NCBI RefSeq assembly: GCF_016735115.1
Contig: NZ_JAERQJ010000005.1
Location: 244,695 to 308,694 of the forward strand
Reading direction: 5' to 3'
DNA: 64,000 nucleotides
Source of the DNA: Aquimarina mytili
GTDB lineage: Bacteria; Bacteroidota; Bacteroidia; Flavobacteriales; Flavobacteriaceae
Below the pieces are notes generated by a model that saw only the letters and a list, made by a program, of their open reading frames with translations, ran no database searches and was not told the origin of the DNA. Made by a program: the position numbers and the translations under genes. Of the stretch, positions 1-12,000 are shown in pieces (position 1 is the stretch's first letter; every line of letters begins with the position of its first letter).

Positions 1-3000
1 TTCTTCTACACATCTGGAATTCCATAAATCCTTCATACTGCCCTGGAGTAACTTCAAAAGTATTTTCAAGACTAGTATTATTAGCAGGATTTGGAGTTCC
101 ATTAATACCTTCAACTGTATAAATAACATCTAATGTTTGTGTTAAAGAATCAATATCAAAGGTTACAAAGTATCTTTCGTCACTAGTCAATACAGGATTT
201 TCTGGGTCGCTGTAATCATATTCAGGACAAATTAAACTTTGTACTAATGGTGCTTCAAGTACTACCCCAGGAGTAATATCAATATTAAATGCACCTTGAC
301 AGTTTGCACTATTCTGAGAATCTCTAATAAATAAGGTTGTTGTTCCACCTGGTAGATTATCGATAAACAGATTTGTTGGGTCAGGAACCAATTGATATGT
401 AACCCCATCTATACTCCAGTAATATTCTGGGCTAGCTGGCGGTAATGGTTGCAATCCTCCAGTAATAGATATATTGGCTGTACCATTCATATCTCCTGCA
501 CAATCTTCTGGCGTAGTCGCAGTGATTATGGCTTCGATAGGAGCTGGTTCAATAATTTCTACATCTATCTCTTCTCTTGGACAACCATTAAAGTCTTCAA
601 CTTCTACACGATAAATATCTGCCGTCAAATTCTCAAAAGTGTGTTCTCCAAGTAAGTTATCAATATCATCTTCTAAGAATGTAAATACGGCATCACCAGC
701 ACTATTGTATAATGAATAGAAATATGGTGCAGTTCCACCTACGGCAGTTACTCGAATACGACCATCTGTTTCTCCATTACAAGAAATAGGCTCTTCAAAA
801 ACTTCTATGATAAACTCTGCTGGCTGACGTATTTCAAATGGTTGTACATCATCTGCACAATCCGCGCTCATTGTAGTATATGTATATGTTCCAGCTAATA
901 AGTCTCCAAAGAAACTTGTAGCTTGTGGTCCAAGATTTACGGCATTACCTAAATAATCCGTACCTGTAACACTATACATATAATTTCCTAAACCTCCGGT
1001 TGCCACAGCATCAATAGAACCTGTTGGTTCGCTGAAACAAACGATAAAGTCATTACTTAAGTCTAGAGTTACTACAAATGGTTCTGGATCTCTAACCTGA
1101 ATTGTGTTCGACGCCGGAGACTCACACAGGTTACCATCTCTAACATAGAAATCATAATTACCTGCCGGTAATCCAGCGAATGTATCACTAGCTTGCCAAG
1201 TAATTGCACCTCCATTGTTGCTAACTCCAAACTCATATGGAGCTCCGATTCCACCTCCGGGGATCACCTGGATGTTATTTGGATTAGCCGTCAAACAGCT
1301 TATTCCGGTAGCATTAACATCTACTGTTACTGCTGGTGGGGTATCTATTGTTACAGTTGTAGTGGTTTCACACGTTAAGTTATCAGATACCGTTACCGTA
1401 TAGTTACCTGGTTTAAGGTCACTCCATGTAAAGGTAGCTGTTCCGTTATTTACCGCTGCGGTTTGTGTACCGTCTGGTAATGTTAAGGCAAAGAAGTATG
1501 TGCCTGCTCCTTGACCTGCACTTGCCACAGCCGTTATCACACCGTCTTCACTATCAGAACAATCCAACGTAATGTTTGCAATTGGGTCTAAAATTATCTG
1601 TACCGGTGGTTGTATATTGATTGTATCAGTGTTCTCACACCCTCTACTGTCTCTAACTCTTACTACATAATCGATCCCTGCAGGTGCAACGCCACCATCT
1701 AATCCAAAATCTCCGAATCTTGGGTCAGTGCTAAAAGGCACTAATATTATTCCTCCCGCAGTTTCTAACTGGTATTCTAGACCACCTGCACCTGGAACTC
1801 CTCCGTTTCCAACTGCTTCAATAAGAGCATCATCACCTCCCGGAGCAGGTGGGTTACAACTCTCTTCTCGTATTTGATTAGCGGTAACTGTCAACTCTGC
1901 TGGTAAAGTAATCGCTTGTGTATTTGAATCGGCATCACAGAACGGCGTTTGTGTAGCCGTAACTGTAACTACAATATTACCTGCTTCTAATCCAGGAATA
2001 TTAATTGTTCCTGAAGCTGTATTATCCGAACCAAGAACTGTAGCTCCTGTCGTTGTATTTGTCGCCACATAATCATAGGTTCCGGTGTATCCTGTAACCG
2101 TTAAGTTTACAGATCCATCTGGTGGTGTGGTGTTGAAACATGTAACATCATTACCTAATGTTATTTCAGCTTCAATCGTATCAAACTGACCTATATCATA
2201 TGATGGTGTATCTATTGTACATGTTGTGGTCTGATCTGTAATTCTAAATACATAAGACCCAACACTTGGTAATGTGAATACAGCTATGGTTTCTATCTCT
2301 GGTGTACCAGGATCATCTCCCGTTCCTGCCGCTATTCCAAGTTGTGCTGGTACAGGTGGTGTTCCACTTCCGCTAATTTCAGCAAAATCAAATGGTCCGG
2401 TTCCTCCTGTAATCGATACAATAACCGTTTCTGGATTTGTACAAGAAATTACTCCTCCGTTAACCGCAGTAACATCTCTGGTTACTGTTGGATCAGTCAT
2501 AATAGCTAATGGTGGTACGATGACGTCAAAAGCAGTGAACACACAATTCTTATTATCAGTAACTGTAATAGTGTATGTGCCTGCAACCGGAGCATCAATC
2601 TCATACTGAACATCATTAGCAGGGTTACCATCAGCATCTGCAACATCTGTTTCTGTACCAGAACTAGATGGTCCTGTATACGAAACATCATAAGGTGCAG
2701 TACCTCCGCTAATTGTTAAGGTAATAACTGGGAATACCGCATCGTTTGAAGGATCACAACTATATGGAGTTTGCGAAGGAACAACATTTAGTGCGGCCGT
2801 TGGGCCTCCAACTGTAATTGGCTCAACCGTTGCCGTACACCCTTTTCCTGAAGTTACAACAACTTCATATTGACCTGCCGGTATGGGTGCAATTGTATTA
2901 TTAAACAAAGGACTTGTTTGCGGTCCTGTTACTGAAACTCCCGTTGCTGTAGGCGATGGGTCGTATACGAATAACTCATACGTATACGTAGGGTTATCAT

Positions 3001-6000
3001 CTGCAGTTGGATCTAATTCTATTAAAATAGTACCGTCGTCACCACCAAAACATGAAACTGGTGTTGGCGTCGCCGTTGGAATTGGATCTACAAAAGTAGG
3101 TACTGTAACATCGTCGGTAGCAGTACAACCAGGAGCTGTATTAATAGCGCTATCTGTAACCTCTACCCTATAATCTCCTGGGAATATACCATTGGTTCCT
3201 GCAACCGTACTACTAAACGTAAGTTGATTTGCCCCTGGCCCTGGTGTTTGTGTCACTCCTGCAATAGAAGTACCTGTTCCGGCATCAACTAAATCGAAAG
3301 TAAAATTACCCGGGTTAGCAGCAAAATCAGAACCTCCTGTTACTGTTGCGATTATGGTCGCATCATTATCTCTACATGTAGGTTCAGTAATTGTAGCCGT
3401 AACTAACAATTCTGGGAATACCGTTATGGTTTCTGGCAGCGACGGACAACCATTCTCATCAAAAGCTACTACTGAATAGGTGCCTGGTCCACTAACTGTA
3501 AAGTCTATAGTAGCTGTATTAGGTCCTGTAGCAGTACCTGCTACTTGAGCTCCGCCATCAAGAGCAAAAGTTAAGGTTCCTGCTCCTGGTGGTATTACTA
3601 CATTACTGGTAGCCGTTACCGTAAAAGTATAATCGTTATCAAATGTACACGCATCATCTACAAAAGCATCTATCGTATTTATCACAGGTGCTGGTGTAAC
3701 ATCTGGGATTGTAATTTCATCAGGAGTAATACAACCATTTGCATCTTCTACAAAGATTACCCAATTTAAACTCACCGCAGGATCCAAACTAAATGTATTC
3801 GTTTCTGGGAAAACTGCTGGATCTGGTTGCGGCAGTGTTCCTGCAACAAATGCAAAGTTATAAGGTCCAACTCCTCCATTAGCATCCATAGTAACCACCG
3901 ATAATGGGTTGTTACAGTCTGGGAATGTAGCACTATCTATATCTAATGTTAATACTGCCGGTTGAGAAAGATTCACTGCATTAGAATCATCATCACAGAA
4001 TGGTGTTTGGGTTGCAGTTACTGTAACTACAATATTACCTGCTCCTAATCCTGAAATAACTAATCCTGTAGCAGGATCTGTGGTTGTATTTCCAGAACCT
4101 AGAATTGTAGCCGCGGTTGTAGTGTTTGTCGCTACAAAGTCGTACGTTCCCGTATATCCATTAACAGTTAAGGTAACTTCTCCTGTAGTATCGCCAAAAC
4201 ATGCTACATTCGTTAATGGCGCTATTACGGCCTCTATCGTATCAAACGGTGCTATATCATAGGTTGGGGTTTCAATAGAACATGTAGTTCCTTGATCAAT
4301 AATTCTAAACTGATAAGATCCTACACTTGGCAATGTAAATGTTGCCGTCGTTTCAATCTCTGGTGTAGCTCCGTTATCCCCGGTACCGGCAACTATTCCC
4401 GTTTGAGAGGGTACTGGAGGCGTTCCATTTCCGCTAATTTCAACAAAATCAAATGGTCCTGTACCTCCTGTAATTGATACAATAACTGTTTCAGGATTAT
4501 TACAAGAAATCACACCGTTATTAACCGCCGTAATATCTCTTGTTATAGTCGGATCTGTCATGATTGGGAAATCAGGAATTACCGTATCCGGTACAATTGT
4601 AAATGAACAGTTTTTAGAATCTAACACTGTAATCACATAGGTTCCAGCTACATCAGCATCAATTACATATTGAGCGCCAGTAACTGCAAGATTCGTTCCT
4701 GATAATGGTCCTGTATATGTAATTCTATATGGAGGATTACCTCCTAAAATATCAACGGTAATGTCTGGGAATACATCATTATTAGATGCATCACAACTAT
4801 AGGTACTAGCCGTAGCTGTAGCCGTTAATAATGCCGGACTAGGAACTGTAAGGTCTTCGATTGCATCCTCACACCCATTATTCGATCTAACTAAAATACC
4901 ATATACATTGTTTGGTGGTGCTAAACCAGAAATATCTGCCAATCCATCAAATAAAGGATCGTTAGGTTGCGTAAACAACAATGTTCCTGTTCCTGTAGGT
5001 CCTTGCCATAATTCATAGGTAAATGGCCCATCAGTATCTGTACCTGCTTGTATGTTAACCAATATAGAACCATCACTTCCCCCATTACAGCTTACATCTG
5101 TAATTGTTGGTGGATCTAATACAGGCTCTGTAGGCACTGGTCTAGACACATCGTCTGTTACTGCACAGCCACCTGGCGCAGGTGCAGCAGGACCAATAGT
5201 AAGGTCTCTAACTTCTACAGTATATGTCCCCGCAGTAACCGAAGTAAAGGTTGCTGCTGCGGCACCTAAAATAGCACCCGTTTGTACTATAGGTGCGATT
5301 GGAGTTCCGCTACTGTCAGTTCCTGTAAGAGTAAATGTAAAGTTTGCAGGATTTGCTGTAAAATCTGATCCTCCTGTTACGGTTACTTCAATAGTTCCAT
5401 CATCTGCCAAACAAGTTGGGTCTGGTGCTATAAAGTTTGCATCCACTATAAGTTCTGGATATACGATCATTCTATCTGTATCCTCACATCCATTTACATC
5501 TCTTACTGTTAATGTATATTCATCTATACTTGGTCCAGTAACTGTATATGTAAATTCATACACATTAGTAGCTCCAATTTGCGTACCATTTGCAAAAACA
5601 GGGCTATCCGCTGTTCCAGTATCACCATCGTCTATACCAAACTCCAGTTGACTTTCCCCAGTAGCTCGTACTGTAAATGTATAGTTATTATCAAAAGTAC
5701 ATGCATCATCTACAAATGCCGGTACTACTGTAAATTGTGGATCAGCAGTACGTATAATTGTTACTGGTCTTGTAACCGGTGTGCTACAACGATCATCTAT
5801 AACATAAATATCCCAGTTTAATACAAATGCCGGACCTGGCCCTGGGTCTAAGTCTAATACATTGTTTGTAGAATAGTCTGTTGCCGGATTTGGCGCAGGG
5901 TCCCCTGCTGGCACTGCAGCATACTCGTATGGTGGTACACCACCTATACCATTTGCCACAACTTGTGCAACTGTGTTACAGTTGGCAACAGTAGGGGTTC

Positions 6001-9000
6001 CTAGTGTTAAATCAAGCGTTGTTGGTTCTTCAATTGTAAATATTACTGACGAGTTACATGGTGTTGCTACGGCTCCACCTGTTTCAGTTACTCTTAATAA
6101 GTACTCACCGGGGCCAAAACCACTAACAATTCCGGTGGCAGTTCCTCCGACTGCCACAGTTTGAGGGTTTCCATTATTGAAAGTAAGTCCTTCACTAATG
6201 ATAATATCTGTAGCAAGGTCAGTAGTTCTAAATACATTATACGTAAGTTCATCTCCAAGATAATCAACTACTGTGTAAGCAAACGTACCATCATCTGCAC
6301 CATTACAGGTCACATCGGTTTCTGTACCAGTAATATCAGCAGTTCCCACAGGATTTGGTGGTGGTGCTAATGTTCTTATATCTGTACAACCCGTTGCCGT
6401 ATCTCTTACTTCAAAAGTAAAAGGAGTATCGAATGGTAGGTTAAGAAATTGATGATTACGCTCAAAAGGAGTTCCGCTAGATGCAGGTAAAGCATTCATT
6501 GCTCCAAAGACACCGCTTGGATATTCTCTAATTTCAAAAGGTCCTGTACCTCCAGATACTGTAATAGATGCTGTAACTCCATCAAGACAAGAACCTGTTG
6601 TTGATGCAGCAATAGAAAAAATTGCTGGAGTTGCTATGTTAAATGGATCTTCGGTTACACAACCATTAGCATCTACAATTCTTAGCTTATAATCTCCAAA
6701 ATCTAAATCTGCAAACGTAACCGTTGTTGCAGCAGTTGGTCCTACTGGATTAGGAGAAGTTGTAGTTGCAGGTGTATCATCAATATTTAATAAGGTATAT
6801 GTATAATTGGGTGTTCCACCAGCAATTGCACTATATACAACATTACCAAGAACATTTCCTCCAACACCACAAATAATATCTGTTTCAACTCTTGTAAAAC
6901 TAAACGGTTCTGGTTCAAAAACAAATGCACTAAACGTTGTTGTACATCCTTTTGCATCCATTACAATATAAGTATACTCTCTACCCAATGGATCTACTGA
7001 TGGAGCATCACCTGCTAAACCACCATAAGTTATTTGATTACTAAACCCTAAACCATTAAAGTTGATCATATAAGGAGGAGTACCTATTGTGTTATCTATA
7101 TTAACCGTTACTGATCCATCTGCCAAACCTGGACATGTGGCATTAGTCACTGTAGGTGCTGATACTGCTGGGTTTGGAGCAGGGTCTATTGTAATAACAT
7201 CAGAAAGGTCTGTACAGGCCACTGTTGGTGGTGTAGCTGTATCTGTTACTCTAAACTGATAGTCTCCTGGTGTTGTTGTTGTAAAAGGAATTGGACCGGC
7301 ATACGCTGCAAAAGCTCCTCCGTTAAAACTAACCTCTAAAGAAGTAGCTCCATTTCCTCCTGTAACAACTACGTTAATTTGTGCATCCGGTGTAGCCGAA
7401 CAATCCAGATTCTTCAATCGTGTTGCTGTAACGATAAGTTCATCCTGAATTTCAAAAGTAATTACTCCCGAAGTACAACCATTTACATCTGAAACTGTAA
7501 CACTATAATTACTTCCTGAGTTTCTTGGAGTAAGATTTGGTATTTCAAAAGTATTTGCTGGTAATCCTGCCGGTGTTGTAAAATCAACTGCTACTGGCGC
7601 ACCACCATCTAAACTATAGGTATAAGGTGCTACTCCACCGGTAATGGTAACCCATTGTGTGGCAGGGTCAGCGTTTGTGTAACATTGGTCACCACCCTCG
7701 GTTAATGCAAGCGTAATCGGCGGCGCCTGGAAAAGATCTACATTTTGAGGAGTAGCTTCACAAGCAGTTGTTGGATCATTAGTGTCTCTAACTGCTACTA
7801 TATATGTGATTGGTGTAGGTGGTGTTCCTCCAGCTAATCCTGTAAACACATTAGAAGACTGGTATGGCACTAGTACCACACCTCCAGAATCTCTTAATTC
7901 ATACTGATATCCACCTCTACCTCCTGATGCTGTTACCGTAATCGTACCATTTGGCGCATTACAATCGGCGGTTGTTGTGGCGGTAGTGAAAGATAAAACT
8001 GCTGGATCATTAATGATTACCTGAGTACTACTATCACAAAGCGTAGTGGCATCTGTAACCACGATATCATATGTACCAGCCCCAAGACCACCTATTGGTG
8101 TAGGAGTCGTATTAATAGGACCACCTGTAATGGATCCTACAATAGTACCACCAGTAACAACAAATGTATAATTCGTCGTTGTTAAATCTATTCCTGTTAC
8201 ATTAAAAGATAATGCTGCATCTGTATCTCCGTTACATGTAGGCTCGTCGGTTACATTTCCAACAACTGCAATAGGATCTACATTATCAATAGTATAATCT
8301 TCAGAATATACACATCCATCGGTTGTTGTTCTTGCTTCAAATGTATATGTTGTCCCAGCAGGTAATGTATATGTGTTAGTAACACTAAATGCTGTTACAT
8401 TCGCTGGTGGTGCAGCTATTCTAAACTCAAAACTGGCCGCTCCATTTGTGCCTGTAGCCGTAAGTGTAATATCAGATGTAAGAGCAGGACATTGTACTTG
8501 CGTTTGAGCAAAATCTATATCGGTAACTTCCTGTAATGGATCTATAGTAAGTGATCCTAAATTAACAGGACATGCTCTTGTGTCTGTATCTTGAATAAAT
8601 AATGTATATGTGCCATCAGTAAGGTTGTTAAATATACCTGTAGTATTACTAAAGTCTACACCATCTATACTGTATTCGTAACTACCATTACCATTCGCAG
8701 CTCCAGAAACGGTAATCACACCAAATTGTGGCGGTGCACTTGAACCACTAGCGTCACAACGGTATTCTGTGGTAATAGCTATGTTTGCCGTTATCGCCGT
8801 TGGTGCTGTAATAGATACAGGTATAGGTGTAATATCGCATCCATCACCATCAGTGATTACAACTGTATGTCCTCCTACAGGTACATTAGTAAATGTATTG
8901 GTTGTTACTCCTACCGGACCTACCGATACCTCTCCTGGCGTTCCTTGGTCTAAAACATAGGTAAATGGTCCATCTCCCGCAGTAACGGTTACCAAAATAG

Positions 9001-12000
9001 AACCTCCATCGCCTGGACAATCAGGATCTGTTGGAACCGCTGTAGCGACTACAGGAACATATGGTGTAACTGTAAATTCGTTAGATAAAGCAATACATCC
9101 TTCACCATCAGTAACTCTAATTTGATACGTTCCTCCAGTATTAATTGGTGCAGGAGAAGTCACTCCTGTTGCAAAATCAGCACTTGGTGGACCTACATCT
9201 ACAATATCAAAGGTATAGGCTCCATCTCCTCCTGTTGCCGTAAATTCTACCGTTGCATCTGCTGTTGGTGCACATGTTAGATCTTTTGTAAGATTAGCGG
9301 TAACCACCAATTCGTCGTTAATCGAAAAATTAATTGCTGCAGAAGTACATGTACTTGCAGTATTGGTTACTGTAACCGTATGTGCTCCCGGAGCAAGATT
9401 AGGAACCTCAAAAGTGTTCGCTGGTAACCCCACTGGTGTAGTAAAATCAACCGCCACCGGTGCTCCTCCGTCTAAACTATATGTAAATGGACCAAGAGGT
9501 GCAGGAATACTTGGTATAATGGTTATCCACTGTGTAGCTGGGTCTGCCGGAGTATAACATTCGTCTCCACCAGTATCCAATGCTAAAGTAGGCGGGCCTG
9601 TAACCGGCATCACTACTTGTTGGCTAACTTCACAAGCCAAAGTGGGGTCGCTATCATCTCGTACAAAAACAGTATATGTCGCTGGGCCTAAATTGTTAAA
9701 TACATTGCTTGCCTGGTAAGCAACTATAACTCCGGTACCTGCAGCGTCTCTTAATTCATATTGGTATCCGCCTCTTCCTCCAACTGCATTAACCGTTATA
9801 ATACCCGTAGGATTACCACAGTCTGCAGAATCTACAACTGTTGTAAAACTCAATGGTGTTGCTGGTTCAGTGATATCTATAGTAATAGAATCCGTACAGT
9901 TTGCAGAGGATGGTGTAAGACTAGTATCTGTTACATCAATAGTATAGGTTCCTGCAATAAGAGGTGTAGTAGGACTTGAAATAGTTACTGTACTTACGCC
10001 AGAAGTACCGCTTGCTATAACACCGTTTGAAGGAGCTGGCCCCCTTACCGTATAATCAAATGTTGTACTATTTGCAACAGTAAAAGAGAATGCTCCATCA
10101 TCATCACCAACACAAGTTACCGGGTTTGTTTGCACGGCACTTGTAATTTGTATTTCTGGTATTGTTCCTTCCGAAAAGATTTCACTATACGAACACTGAT
10201 TATCTGTTCTTGTTGCAGTAAAAGTATAAGACACTCCTCTTTGCAACCTAAACACTCCTGTGGTAGCATTACCTGAAACAGGTGCTGGAGTAACTCCATA
10301 TGTATATGTAGGTCCAACTGGTTGAGCTGTTGCAGTTACATTAAATGTTTGTGTTGAACAGTTTGAGTTCCCGGGAACACTAAATGTAATATCATCTACT
10401 GTTAATAATGGATCTATCGTAATTGGGAAACTTTCAACACAAGTCCCTGCTTGATCTCTTACATATAAAGTAAAAGAACCTGCGCTTGGGAAATCAATCT
10501 CAAAAGGAATTGCTCCAACGGCCGTAAACGGACCTACCGGATTCAAACTCCATTCATAACTACCAGAGCCTCCCGTAATTCCTGTTATCTGAGCCTGAGC
10601 ATCTGGTGTAGCTGTACAGCTTAATAATCTGAAATCTTCATCAATAGTAGCCACAATTGCGCCTGGGGTCGTAAACGTAATGTCTGGTGTCACCGTAAAG
10701 TCACAACCAAATTGATCCTCTACTGTTACTGTATGTGTTACTGTTGGATCTACATTATTAAATGTCTCTGTTGTATTATTACTTGGGCCAATGCGAACTT
10801 CGCCTGGTGTACCTCCGTTTAAAATATATGTAAATGGTCCTTCTGCAAGACCAGCAGTTATAGTAACTACTATTGATCCAAGCTCTCCATTACAAGTAGG
10901 ATTTGTAGGTGTTGCCGTAGCCTGAATTGGCTCGTAATCTGTTACATCTACAGAACCTGCAAACACAACACAATTGGTAGCGTTATCCGACACATAAACA
11001 GGATAGTTACCCGCTGCCGTAGCTCTAAATCTGTACGTTGTCCCTGCTTCTGGCAAAAGATTAGTACCCAAGAAATCCATCTGGTCATTGAATGCAAAGC
11101 TTGGTGGTGTTCCAGTACCTCCTGTAACAGTCACCTCATAAATAGCTATATCTCTATCAGGATCAAACGGCGGCGCAGATGGATCAAAATCTGGATGCGT
11201 TGGATCGTTAAGATTTGGATTCGGCTGATAATTTGGATTACAATGTAAATCTTCAACTAAAGCAATTGTTGCCGTAAAAGTTGCTGCCGGATCTATTGTT
11301 ACTGTAAAAGGTTCAGAACAACTCCCATCTGCAGAAATTACTTGTACATCATAAGTGTCTGGATTTAGACCACTAAATGTGTGATTAGGAAGAGTGGTTG
11401 GTCCTTCAGAATCTGTAAATGTACCAGCGGTATTGCTTATTGTATATGTATAATTAATTTGAGAATCTGTAACTGTTATTTCTATTCGACCTCTATCATC
11501 TGGACAAAGTGGTGAAAACGGGGTAACACTTTCATTAGCATCCAGTTCATCTAAGAATACACTATCCTGAAAAGTACATGCTGTTGGAAGTCCACCAGTT
11601 TGACGAACATTAACGCTATACGTTCCCACTTCTGTTAATCCACTAAACTCTGCTGAAAGCTGAAACGCTGTCGTCCCTCCTGATGGTAAAATCAGTTGAT
11701 ATTCGTATTGATTTGATGAGTTTTGAACTCGTAACGTACCTGGATTACCACAAATAATTTGTTCTACAACAACCAGATCAGGATCAAAATTGTTTTGGAA
11801 AGCATTGAAATAAAATGGTATCGTACAATTGCTATCAAACGTAGCATTAATTCTATATTCACCCGCTTGATTAAGCGTAAAATTAATTCCTGTACCTACA
11901 GTTACCCAATCAGGCTCGCAAGCTGCATCAGTTGTAGGACAGTTCTCATCTCTTGGAACTGAACCACAAGCCGCAGGGTCTAATCGTTGCCACTCAATTG